From Candidatus Pantoea soli (GTDB taxonomy: Bacteria; Pseudomonadota; Gammaproteobacteria; Enterobacterales; Enterobacteriaceae): DNA of 29,830 bases. The notes beneath the pieces are model-generated. The model saw only the letters and a list, made by a program, of their open reading frames with translations. It searched no databases and had not been told where the DNA came from. The position numbers and the translations under genes are program-made. The stretch is taken from assembly GCF_007833795.1 (NCBI RefSeq), contig NZ_CP032705.1, positions 1 to 29,830 on the forward strand. Direction: 5' to 3'. This document shows, in pieces, positions 15,286 through 20,950 of this stretch (position 1 is the stretch's first letter; each line of letters begins with the position of its first letter).

Positions 15286-16077
15286 TTACTGAGCTATCAC
15301 AACCTTTACTCGCCCTTGCTTATCTTGTGATTCTAGGTCGTTTATCACGCCTTGAGGATTATCTACGTAGTGATCGGGGTCATATATGAAAAATACAAGC
15401 ACATCGCATTCCTGATGGATGCGATAGCGCGCCATATCTATGAGAGCCTCCCCTCCAACTTTTGCAGCATTGAGCGTTTTACGGGTTTTCTTCACCTCAA
15501 TCACAATTCTCTCTTTTTTTAAAAGGAAGTCTTGCCTAGATGATCCTCCGCCAAAGCTGGGGGTGTATTCTTCTGCCCTAATATCGTCAAAGTGCAGCGT
15601 CAGAATCGCATAAAGCATATCCTGTACGTCATACTCGTCGTTAATTTCAAGCGGCGTGCGGTCGTTATATCGCCTTTTTAATTTTCGAGCAAAGGAGGGG
15701 AACTTGTTCAATATATTCAATACAAGGCTCAATGCTGAAATTTCGGGTAAACTACTATTATTTAAATGTGAATGCGCTAGATCATCCTTCGCGGCATCAA
15801 AAAGCGGTTTGTATTTATTTTTAAGGCGACCATAATTACTGTAATATCCAGCCTTCCCGGCTTTTTCAAAATCAATGTAATAATCTGACTCTTTTCCATA
15901 GCTGTCCTCAATTAACTTTTTTACTTTGGCAACCCAGGTTGTATTTTTTGCCGAGTCAACAAAAGTTTCATTACATTTTTTAATCTCACTGTAATGAACA
16001 TACTTGGTAGCTATCAAGGCGTTATAGTCTTGCTCAAGAGCATTAAATCTTTCTTCCAGGGTCTGCATAGTCATCAT
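15286..16077 (-). CDS. PD-(D/E)XK nuclease-like protein, candidate defence component
   Basis: A 263-residue protein from the first of three close methionines (16077, 16074, 16068; GGAAGG precedes, best spaced for the third). The first 60 residues look coiled-coil-like. A core at about 147-235 has the order of a PD-(D/E)XK fold: a helix NDEYDVQDMLYAILTLHF, then D183 in RQDFLL, E194-x-K196 in IVIEVKKTR, then a helix and the strand DVLVFFIYDP. The spacing D-x10-E-x-K is normal. Restriction- and defence-type nucleases carry this fold. No methyltransferase or specificity subunit is adjacent. It heads a two-gene unit with the Abi_C/HEPN-like gene. Target unknown. Confidence 0.68.
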   Translation of the reverse strand: MMTMQTLEERFNALEQDYNALIATKYVHYSEIKKCNETFVDSAKNTTWVAKVKKLIEDSYGKESDYYIDFEKAGKAGYYSNYGRLKNKYKPLFDAAKDDLAHSHLNNSSLPEISALSLVLNILNKFPSFARKLKRRYNDRTPLEINDEYDVQDMLYAILTLHFDDIRAEEYTPSFGGGSSRQDFLLKKERIVIEVKKTRKTLNAAKVGGEALIDMARYRIHQECDVLVFFIYDPDHYVDNPQGVINDLESQDKQGRVKVVIAQ

Positions 16078-16312
16078 GCCTTCCGGGCCGTATAGAGGGG
16101 TAACAAGATTAGTGACTTCAAAATTCTATCATGTTTTGCCTCCTATCCATTCCTACTGGACACTACAATCAATATGCCTAGCGCTGACCTAACTGCTACG
16201 CATATCATGAAATTCAAATAGCATTCTAAACTCGGCCCTTAATCATGTTGGCCGCGATATAGTATTGATGCTGCTGATTAAGTAGGCGAAAGTTCCAATA
16301 GAGAGGATATAA

Positions 16313-16609
16313 ATGACACTGCCCAAGTTCAGAAATGACCTGCAAGTTGAAGCTAATTACTCAATCAATCAAGCTTCCGAAATGGTGGGAAAGACAGTGA
16401 AATCTGTTCAGATTGGTTTTCAAAAGACGGGTGCGCAAGTCCATCAGACCGAAATGTTAATCATCACGTTTACGGATAACACTCAACTTGCAATATCAAC
16501 AGGCTCTAATGTTGTAAACATAACGTCTCAGATTGAGCGCAGCGGCGGCAGCGGCAAGCTTAAGCCAGCTGATTTTCACGTAGATCTAGACTTGACCTGG
16601 AAAAGATAA
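16313..16609 (+). CDS. Hypothetical protein
   Basis: A 98-residue mixed alpha/beta protein; AGAGAGGAT lies 5 bases before the ATG. It has a strand-rich centre (KSVQIGFQKTGAQVHQTEMLIITFTDNTQLAIST) that looks like a small beta-sheet domain. No recognised family. It is transcribed away from the nuclease operon, with 235 bases between the two starts. A stretch resembling TGCTGATTA...AGGCGAAA before it recurs before the gene at 19402. Its terminator is at 16630. Confidence 0.6.
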   Translation: MTLPKFRNDLQVEANYSINQASEMVGKTVKSVQIGFQKTGAQVHQTEMLIITFTDNTQLAISTGSNVVNITSQIERSGGSGKLKPADFHVDLDLTWKR

Positions 16610-16629
16610 GGGTCTGTATTGATAATTCA

Positions 16630-16652
16630 GGCCGCCTGAGCGGCCCTTTTTA
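16630..16652 (+). terminator. Rho-independent terminator
   Basis: GGCCGC, loop CTGA, GCGGCC followed by CTTTTTAG. It ends the gene at 16313-16609. Confidence 0.85.
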
Positions 16653-16913
16653 GCCTGCCTCTTACTCTCCTCGCTTGCCAGCACGACTAGGATAAAAAAC
16701 GAGCGGACCTGCAAAACACGGCAGTAACCTGCGCGGCCCGAGCCAATTTTTTTAGCAAAGTGTGTAAAACGGGCATTTCGGTAAGAAAACGCGGCCAAAT
16801 CAAAACCTCGATTACGTTAACAAATTAGCAACATAAAAACGGGTCATTTCTGGCATGGATCACCGATCTTTTTGCGGGCTTCAGGGCGTTACGGCGACGA
16901 GTACCGATCCGCC

Positions 16914-16941
16914 TGGGCGCGTAACACCTATTATGTTAAAA
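16914..16941. other. XerCD/dif-like recombination site
   Basis: Left half TGGGCGCGTAA (16914-16924) matches 8 of 11 bases of the dif XerC half GGTGCGCATAA. A 6-base centre follows (16925-16930). The right half TTATGTTAAAA (16931-16941) matches 10 of 11 of the XerD half TTATGTTAAAT. The six-base centre and order are those of dif and psi. A plasmid of this size needs a multimer-resolution site and no resolvase gene is visible, so host XerCD could act here. A second site lies at 18186-18213 in the same orientation. Confidence 0.65.
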
Positions 16942-16966
16942 AGTGCCTTTTTCTATGAAATTATCT

Positions 16967-17278
16967 CTATTCGTACCAGTCGTAATAATCACTACGGCAA
17001 TCTTCGCATAAGAGCGCATCGTAGTAACCCTCATCGTCCAGAGCCTGAAGTAATTCGGCCCCTTGTAATTGCTTACTGCAATCATTGGGATGACCGCCAG
17101 GGTCTTCTACACCATCGCAAGGTAGTGACATATAGGGTTCCAGAACATGCTGCTGAGCAGGGCTTAACGTTGCATAGCCTTTATCAATGCCTCGCTGCGC
17201 TATTCCGTCTGCTTTATCGTTCTCCGCAAAAGCATCTCTTTCTCGTAGTTTTTTTAACACTTCATCTTCAGTAGCCAT
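16967..17278 (-). CDS. Small cysteine-containing hypothetical protein
   Basis: 103 residues from MATEDEV; TGGGAA lies about 5 bases upstream. An ATG four codons earlier is also possible. The N-terminus is charged and helical, and the centre has LSPAQQHVLEPYMSLPCDGVEDPGGHPNDC. The end has LLCEDCRSDYYDWYE, so two cysteine pairs might bind zinc. It looks like a conserved phage- or plasmid-type small protein, but I cannot name it. It lies just inside the first dif-like site, and the gene after the second site is the toxin. Confidence 0.65.
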   Translation of the reverse strand: MATEDEVLKKLRERDAFAENDKADGIAQRGIDKGYATLSPAQQHVLEPYMSLPCDGVEDPGGHPNDCSKQLQGAELLQALDDEGYYDALLCEDCRSDYYDWYE

Positions 17279-17330
17279 AACATTTCCCATTTCTTAATAA
17301 CGTTTGATGTGGAATAAAGCCTAATACAAT

Positions 17331-17810
17331 CTATGTTGAAAGAAGAAAATCCTCTTCATTGCCCTTCTGGTATTCATCATCCCATTTGATTTTAATTTTA
17401 TATTTTCGCTTGCTATTCATGCTCTGCCACGCTATCAGCTCAATTGAGTTCTGCGGGTGCAATATTTCATATGGGAATTTTTGTTCAATATCTGATGTCG
17501 ATAAGTATTCATTTTGGTCGTTATCAGGAAAGCTAATTTCTATATTTCTCGCTTCAACCTTCCCCTTATTGTATATCTTTAACCTATAGTTACCATTTGA
17601 TATTTTCATCATGCGAGCACCAAGCTCTGCTTTCAATTCATTAATGGCGGATTTTGTTTCTTTTTCAAGTATCAGCTTACGCAATCGATCTTGCTCGTCC
17701 TTTATAACTCTTTGTTCTCTATCATTTTCCTTTGATTTTAATTCGGATGATATGATAGTGTAGATTGATACTATAAGTGCCCCAAGAGCGATAACGTCAC
17801 TTGTCGCCAT
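17331..17810 (-). CDS. Membrane-anchored coiled-coil protein
   Basis: A 159-residue protein: an N-terminal transmembrane segment (MATSDVIALGALIVSIYTIISS, about 5-22), a charged coiled-coil-like stretch (about 24-70), then a beta-rich C-terminal domain (ISNGNYRLKIYNKGKVEARNIEISF) resembling an immunoglobulin-like adhesion or sensor fold. It is AT-rich. The zinc-binding gene 22 bases upstream on the same strand probably shares its transcript. No known family; a defence or signalling role is possible but unproven. Confidence 0.65.
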   Translation of the reverse strand: MATSDVIALGALIVSIYTIISSELKSKENDREQRVIKDEQDRLRKLILEKETKSAINELKAELGARMMKISNGNYRLKIYNKGKVEARNIEISFPDNDQNEYLSTSDIEQKFPYEILHPQNSIELIAWQSMNSKRKYKIKIKWDDEYQKGNEEDFLLST

Positions 17811-17832
17811 ACTTTAAACCTTATTTTTTTAT

Positions 17833-18084
17833 TTACTTAAAAGATTTCTTAAATAGATCTTTAAACTGCTTCTGAATATCTTTCGTCAATTCTTTTTTTA
17901 TATCATTAACGTGAGCGTCAATACTCGGTCCATTTTCCTGAATCAATTCATCTTTTGTTAACTCATTGCCGCAGTCCGTACATTTTACCACCTCAGACTC
18001 TTCATAATGTTTCATCTCTGAATTTCCGCAGACAGGACATAATAGAGCAATGTCTCTTTTATACTTTTCTGGGTTCAATTTCAT
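17833..18084 (-). CDS. Putative zinc-binding protein, ECs_2282-like
   Basis: An 83-residue protein with CPVCGNSEM and KCTDCGNEL, a two-CxxC zinc ribbon at about 16-38, then a helical Lys/Asp-rich tail. From memory this matches the annotated ECs_2282 family of putative zinc-binding proteins found in enterobacterial prophages and islands. It is the first gene of a two-gene unit with the membrane protein. GGAGAA lies just before the ATG on the minus strand. The AT-rich composition suggests recent acquisition. Confidence 0.75.
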   Translation of the reverse strand: MKLNPEKYKRDIALLCPVCGNSEMKHYEESEVVKCTDCGNELTKDELIQENGPSIDAHVNDIKKELTKDIQKQFKDLFKKSFK

Positions 18085-18185
18085 ATTATTCTCCGTTGAG
18101 ATTTACAGCCAAGATTACTAAGGGTGAGTCTATGAGATACACATTTTAGCTCAGATTGACCATAAAAATGTGCATATACGCTATA

Positions 18186-18213
18186 AATGCACCAAATTTC
18201 CATTATGTTAAAT
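18186..18213. other. Second XerCD/dif-like site
   Basis: The left half AATGCACCAAA (18186-18196) matches 7 of 11 bases of the dif XerC half. After a 6-base centre, the right half TTATGTTAAAT (18203-18213) is identical to the dif XerD half. The orientation is the same as the site at 16914. The 1.27 kb between the two holds three minus-strand genes. Confidence 0.55.
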
Positions 18214-18248
18214 AGGGCCGTTTTTAGGGAAAAAAGGTCATTTTCCTG

Positions 18249-18287
18249 ATATTAGCTCTTGAGCTAAGTTAGCCTATAAGCTAATAT
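18249..18287. promoter_or_regulatory. Operator palindromes of the toxin-antitoxin pair
   Basis: TTAGCTC (18252-18258) and GAGCTAA (18261-18267) form a perfect palindrome. TTAGC (18269-18273) and GCTAA (18280-18284) form a second, and ATATTAGCT/AGCTAATAT (18249-18257, 18279-18287) span both. They end 22 bases before the toxin start, as expected for autoregulation by the antitoxin. Confidence 0.65.
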
Positions 18288-18309
18288 TGTTTTCAGGGAG
18301 GAAAGCGAA

Positions 18310-18639
18310 TTGTTTGAGGTAATTTATCACGACGAGGCCGAAGCCGAGTTAAAAGGTTTGCCGGTCGCCGTCCGCGTCAAGTTCGACAGGCTTGTCGAAA
18401 AACTGGAGGCCGATCCCCGTTCACTAAGGGAACCGCACTCAAAAACGTTAGGCGATGGTCTTTTTGAGTTGCGGACGATGGGCGGGGACATATCGCGGGG
18501 GCTGTGGGTTTATCAGGCTGGGCAAAAAATCTACATGCTGAGAATCTTTATCAAGAAATCGCAGAAAACGCCGCCCGCTGAAATAGAGACAGCCTGGCAG
18601 CGACTGGAGGAAATGAAGCGTGAAATACAAAACTCATAA
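18310..18639 (+). CDS. higB: HigB/RelE-superfamily toxin (phage Gp49-like)
   Basis: A ribosome-dependent mRNA interferase family toxin. The 109-residue product starts with TTG at 18310, with GGAGG 8 bases upstream. It has the Gp49-like pattern MFEVIYHDEAEAELKGLP, then FELRTMGGDISRGLWVYQAGQKIYMLRIFIKKSQKTP, including the basic residues expected for RNA cleavage. The toxin gene precedes the antitoxin, the HigBA order. It overlaps the antitoxin gene by 20 bases. Confidence 0.87.
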   Translation: MFEVIYHDEAEAELKGLPVAVRVKFDRLVEKLEADPRSLREPHSKTLGDGLFELRTMGGDISRGLWVYQAGQKIYMLRIFIKKSQKTPPAEIETAWQRLEEMKREIQNS

Positions 18640-18898
18640 ACAGATCCATGATGAAATGATGCGCGATGATGAATATCGCGCCGCATACGAAGCCGAAGAA
18701 CGTAAAGAGCGCTTGCAGGCGCTCTTGCTGGAGTGGCGCAAGCACGCCGGGCTAACAAGCGCTCAGGTTGCCGACCGGATGGGCGTCAAGCCGCCGACAG
18801 TGTCCAAAATGGAAAAGAACATCACGTCGGCAAGCGTCGACACTATCGCCCGCTATGCTAAAGCGTGCGGTGTTGACTCCGTAACGCTCTATTTTTGA
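18620..18898 (+). CDS. higA: HigA/XRE-family antitoxin
   Basis: A 92-residue DNA-binding antitoxin starting with GTG at 18620 (GGAGG 9 bases upstream). Residues 38-90 form an XRE helix-turn-helix: LTSAQVADRMGVKPPTVSKMEKNITSASVDTIARYAKACGV. The N-terminal 35 residues are charged and helical and would bind the toxin. It probably represses the pair through the palindromes at 18249-18287. The shared terminator at 18904 follows. Confidence 0.9.
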   Translation: MKYKTHKQIHDEMMRDDEYRAAYEAEERKERLQALLLEWRKHAGLTSAQVADRMGVKPPTVSKMEKNITSASVDTIARYAKACGVDSVTLYF

Positions 18899-18903
18899 TT
18901 CAA

Positions 18904-18929
18904 AAAGGCCCGCAATTGCGCGGGCCTTT
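18904..18929. terminator. Bidirectional terminator
   Basis: AAAGGCCCGC, loop AATTGC, GCGGGCCTTT. It lies between the antitoxin gene and the convergent gene that ends at 18931. Confidence 0.85.
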
Positions 18930-18930
18930 G

Positions 18931-19191
18931 TCATGGTTCGAGCTGGAAATCGTCGTCAAAAACATGGCTCGTGCTTGCGACCTTATCCACGAGCATCAGA
19001 TATTTGATCCCCTCGTGGAGTGACGTCGGCCTCTCTAGCTCGATGATGAAAACGCCATCGTATGTACGCCCTAGCCAGTAACCGCCGCCGCTTTGCTTGC
19101 TTCGCTGAAAAAGTACCCAGCCACCATTAATGAAACGGCCCAGCGATTCCCCTCTGTAGACGATCTGAAAATTGAGTTCTTTTCCGCCCAT
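18931..19191 (-). CDS. Hypothetical protein with an SOS box at its promoter
   Basis: An 86-residue protein with a strong AAGGAGG ribosome-binding site 4 bases before the ATG. It contains several beta-strand-like segments (LNFQIVYRGESLGRFINGGWVLFQ, YWLGRTYDGVFIIELERPTS) and no known motif. Twenty bases upstream lies TACTGTTTAAATATACAGTA, a near-consensus LexA site. This suggests damage-inducible expression. It is convergent with the toxin-antitoxin pair. Confidence 0.7.
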   Translation of the reverse strand: MGGKELNFQIVYRGESLGRFINGGWVLFQRSKQSGGGYWLGRTYDGVFIIELERPTSLHEGIKYLMLVDKVASTSHVFDDDFQLEP

Positions 19192-19205
19192 TTCGCCTCC
19201 TTAAT

Positions 19206-19225
19206 TACTGTTTAAATATACAGTA
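19206..19225. promoter_or_regulatory. LexA (SOS) box
   Basis: TACTGTTTAAATATACAGTA: CTGT, eight AT-only bases, ACAG, with TA on both flanks. This agrees with the enterobacterial LexA consensus at all CTGT/ACAG positions. It lies 14 bases upstream of the 19191 start. Confidence 0.75.
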
Positions 19226-19315
19226 TGTAGTGGAGGGGGGAAATCTACCTAACGCTAAGTTTTAGTTACAACTAACTAATAGATTGGTTAGCAAAACGAC
19301 TCAAATAAATTGCTG

Positions 19316-19336
19316 ATTAGGCGAAATTCGCCTAAT
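19316..19336. promoter_or_regulatory. 10-bp palindromic operator
   Basis: ATTAGGCGAA, centre A, TTCGCCTAAT: a perfect palindrome, about 65 bases upstream of the HsdS-like gene. Its binding protein is unknown. Confidence 0.6.
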
Positions 19337-19401
19337 ATTAATAGTGCGGGGGCGACAGAAAGCCACTCGTTCCGAGAAGGCTAAGCCCTCTGGAGAACGG
19401 A

Positions 19402-19689
19402 ATGAAACTTTCTGATGTTGCAACCATAAAGACGAACTTTCCCGATGCTGATTTCTGGTTAATTCGTCGAGGCTCTTTAAAAACCGTTGGCTTACCATCC
19501 TATGAATTTAATCCTGAAAGCATAGGGATAAAGGTTACAAGAACCGATCTTGTTCTATCTCGTTACCTTTATTACTGCTTCTTGAATTTGCATAATTCAG
19601 GCATATGGGAGCCGTTAGCCACGGGAACATTGAGTTTGGTTAACATCAAGGTTTCTGACGTTAAAGAAATCGTCTTGAAACCGCGCTAA
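19402..19689 (+). CDS. Stand-alone HsdS-like mini-protein
   Basis: A 95-residue protein resembling part of a type I restriction specificity-subunit (HsdS) target-recognition domain: FPDADFWLIRRGSLKTVGLPSYEF, then SRYLYYCFLNLHNSGIWEPLATGTLSLVNIKVSDVKEIVL, which ends like an HsdS domain. Full HsdS has about 400 residues, and no HsdM or HsdR is present. GGAGAACGGA precedes the ATG. It may be a half-TRD decoy or anti-restriction protein, or a regulator; I cannot distinguish these. Similar short proteins occur on other mobile elements, from memory. A gene for a helical protein follows after a hairpin. Confidence 0.65.
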   Translation: MKLSDVATIKTNFPDADFWLIRRGSLKTVGLPSYEFNPESIGIKVTRTDLVLSRYLYYCFLNLHNSGIWEPLATGTLSLVNIKVSDVKEIVLKPR

Positions 19690-19691
19690 AA

Positions 19692-19714
19692 AAGGGGGCT
19701 ACGCCCCCTTAATT
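19692..19714. terminator. Terminator hairpin
   Basis: AAGGGGGC, loop TAC, GCCCCCTT, followed by AATT, with six A bases before it (a T run on the minus strand). It lies between the HsdS-like and the next gene. Confidence 0.7.
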
Positions 19715-19742
19715 AAGATTGAGGTTTAGCAGGAGGGGGAGA

Positions 19743-20195
19743 GTGATAGAAATAGACATGCCTGATATGGGTCAGCAAAGGCAGATGGTTCTCGATATAG
19801 AAACAAATGAAGCCATTGAAAAGCTGCGAAAAAATCTACAAGCCGCTCACTACCCTAGATGCGAGGATGTAGATTATTCAAGCATTGATTCTCGCGTATT
19901 CAATACGCTTGAGGAGGGCTGGATCGCACCTAATGCAGAGCTTGTAGACGCCTGGTTCAATCAGTTTAAAAGTACGTTCAAAGAGTACAAATCTGACGAA
20001 AAGCTGGGGTACTTATTAGGACTTCGAGGCCAAAGCGCTGATAGACGCATTCGGGCCTATCGAAAAGGGGGCGAGACTATTCCTTATGGTATCTGGCGTA
20101 ACTTTTTGGTGATAACGGGCCGTGCAGTTCAGGAAATACCAACAGTATTAGGCATATTCGATATGGATAAAGACCAGGCCGTTAAGTCAGAGTGA
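19743..20195 (+). CDS. Hypothetical protein, possibly helix-turn-helix
   Basis: A 150-residue product from GTG 19743, with GGAGG 6 bases upstream; a TTG at 19719 precedes the ribosome-binding site and is rejected. The C-terminal half (YLLGLRGQSADRRIRAYRKGGETIPYGIWRNFLVITG) resembles plasmid helix-turn-helix proteins of the type that recognise short repeats, but this is weak. The N-terminus is acidic (DMPDMGQQRQMVLDIETNE). It ends 2 bases before the left inverted repeat of the replicon. Confidence 0.6.
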   Translation: MIEIDMPDMGQQRQMVLDIETNEAIEKLRKNLQAAHYPRCEDVDYSSIDSRVFNTLEEGWIAPNAELVDAWFNQFKSTFKEYKSDEKLGYLLGLRGQSADRRIRAYRKGGETIPYGIWRNFLVITGRAVQEIPTVLGIFDMDKDQAVKSE

Positions 20196-20196
20196 A

Positions 20197-20272
20197 GAAC
20201 GCCGAGAGACTGAAAAACTTGTTTTTCGGTCGGGGTCGGCGTTGAGCAACTGAGCAAAGCGAGGGCGGTAGC
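20197..20272. repeat. Left copy of the inverted repeat flanking the replicon
   Basis: This 76-base segment is the reverse complement of 23069-23146 with a few substitutions and a 2-base length difference. It carries an imperfect palindrome (about 20198-20244) and ends with GAGGGCGGTAGC, which abuts the next start codon. Confidence 0.9.
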
Positions 20273-20273
20273 G

Positions 20274-20705
20274 ATGTTAAAACATACTGTTTCGGCGGAT
20301 AAGAAGGTTCATTATCTGCCAGTAAAAAAACAGCCGGCAGCAGTGCTTTTTGCTAAAGGGTGCTGGTATGGCTTCCGCGTATGCCTGGCGAACATCGGGC
20401 ATTATGCTGTTATGACTGTTTTGTTGCTTGCGCTTAAATTTCGGAATGCGGCCTTGGTGTTAGGCAGTGCTTACTGTCTTAACTTCTTCTTTTCCCACAA
20501 GTATCACTTATGGGTTAATAATGATTTTTATGCCGGCTGGGTGCTATTGGGCTGCATTGGTTTGCTGATGTGTAGCAAGCTGGCCGACGCGGTTGAGGCT
20601 GCTAAGCCCTTCCACTACTTGTTAAAACTAGGCATAAAAGGGCAAAGGTTTGATCAACCGCAGGTTTTTGAAGCTGCAAATGATGACGTTCTAAAGCACG
20701 ATTGA
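20274..20705 (+). CDS. Hypothetical membrane protein upstream of the replicon
   Basis: A 143-residue protein with two to three hydrophobic helices (about 38-57 VCLANIGHYAVMTVLLLALKF, 62-75, 90-105 AGWVLLGCIGLLMC), a basic N-terminus and a charged tail. The ATG lies directly after the left inverted repeat, and GAGGGCGG inside the repeat can act as ribosome-binding site. It is the only gene between that repeat and the replication-control region. No family recognised. Confidence 0.6.
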   Translation: MLKHTVSADKKVHYLPVKKQPAAVLFAKGCWYGFRVCLANIGHYAVMTVLLLALKFRNAALVLGSAYCLNFFFSHKYHLWVNNDFYAGWVLLGCIGLLMCSKLADAVEAAKPFHYLLKLGIKGQRFDQPQVFEAANDDVLKHD

Positions 20706-20802
20706 TACATAAATCAAGACATGGTAATTTACGTGTCAGTTTGATTTAGTGATTTGGAGTGACGCGCCGGAAGCGTTAAAGAATATGGTGAATGCCATAT
20801 AA

Positions 20803-20877
20803 GTAAAAACCCCCTGAATCCTCTTCTACACCTTGGCCGGATGGAAGGAAATCAGGGGGCTTGTACAAACTGCATCG
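20803..20877 (-). ncRNA. Antisense RNA controlling RepA (CopA/RNAI type)
   Basis: On the minus strand, TTGATT (20906-20911), a 16-base spacer and the perfect TATAAT (20884-20889) form a strong promoter. A transcript starting near 20877 would fold into a hairpin closed by ccccctga/tcaggggg (20810-20817, 20852-20859) and end in a T run at 20805-20809. The apical loop of the target reads CTTGGCCGG, with the YUNR-type TTGG seen in IncFII, IncI and IncL/M. Its length of about 75 nt is like IncI/IncB RNAI. It should block leader-peptide translation and hence RepA. Confidence 0.8.
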
Positions 20878-20926
20878 GAAAGGATTATAGCAGATGTTTA
20901 CCTCAAATCAATCACCCTGCCCGGCC
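20835..20926 (+). promoter_or_regulatory. Pseudoknot elements for RepA translation
   Basis: The hairpin loop GGCCGG at 20835-20840 is perfectly complementary to CCGGCC at 20921-20926, inside the leader ORF and just before repA. A small stem GCCCG (20919-20923)/CGGGC (20934-20938) would mask the repA start. In IncI/IncB/IncL/M plasmids ribosome movement on the leader opens such a stem and a long-range pseudoknot activates repA. The sequence fits this model; it is not proven. Confidence 0.7.
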
Positions 20927-20950
20927 ATAAGTACGGGCTACAGTGCATGA
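20894..20950 (+). CDS. Replication leader peptide (RepY/Tap type)
   Basis: An 18-codon ORF starting at ATG 20894 and ending TGA 20948-20950. It overlaps the repA start GTG (20943) by 8 bases. Its translation would couple to repA, as with RepY in IncI and Tap in IncFII. Its sequence is not expected to matter. It is weakly preceded by a purine stretch (AAAGGAT). Confidence 0.7.
   Translation: MFTSNQSPCPAISTGYSA

Larger units (their letters stand above)
16610..16966. other. Gene-free region with terminator and dif-like site
   Basis: About 357 bases with no supported gene. Contents: the terminator at 16630, a single TGTGTA half site near 16756, an AT-rich stretch with AAAACGGG repeated (about 16765 and 16837) and the XerCD-like site at 16914-16941. 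Confidence 0.6.

Noticed and set aside
14998..15330. 110-codon plus-strand frame opposite the Abi_C-like gene
   Set aside because: It is antisense to two better-supported genes and has no recognisable protein features.
16855..17274. 139-codon plus-strand frame opposite the small cysteine protein
   Set aside because: It covers the dif-like site, has no ribosome-binding site, and the minus-strand gene has better coding character.
20262..20276. A functional ops element in the left inverted repeat
   Set aside because: GGCGGTAGCGA lacks the final T of the GGCGGTAGNNT consensus, so I mention the ops resemblance only as part of the repeat finding.
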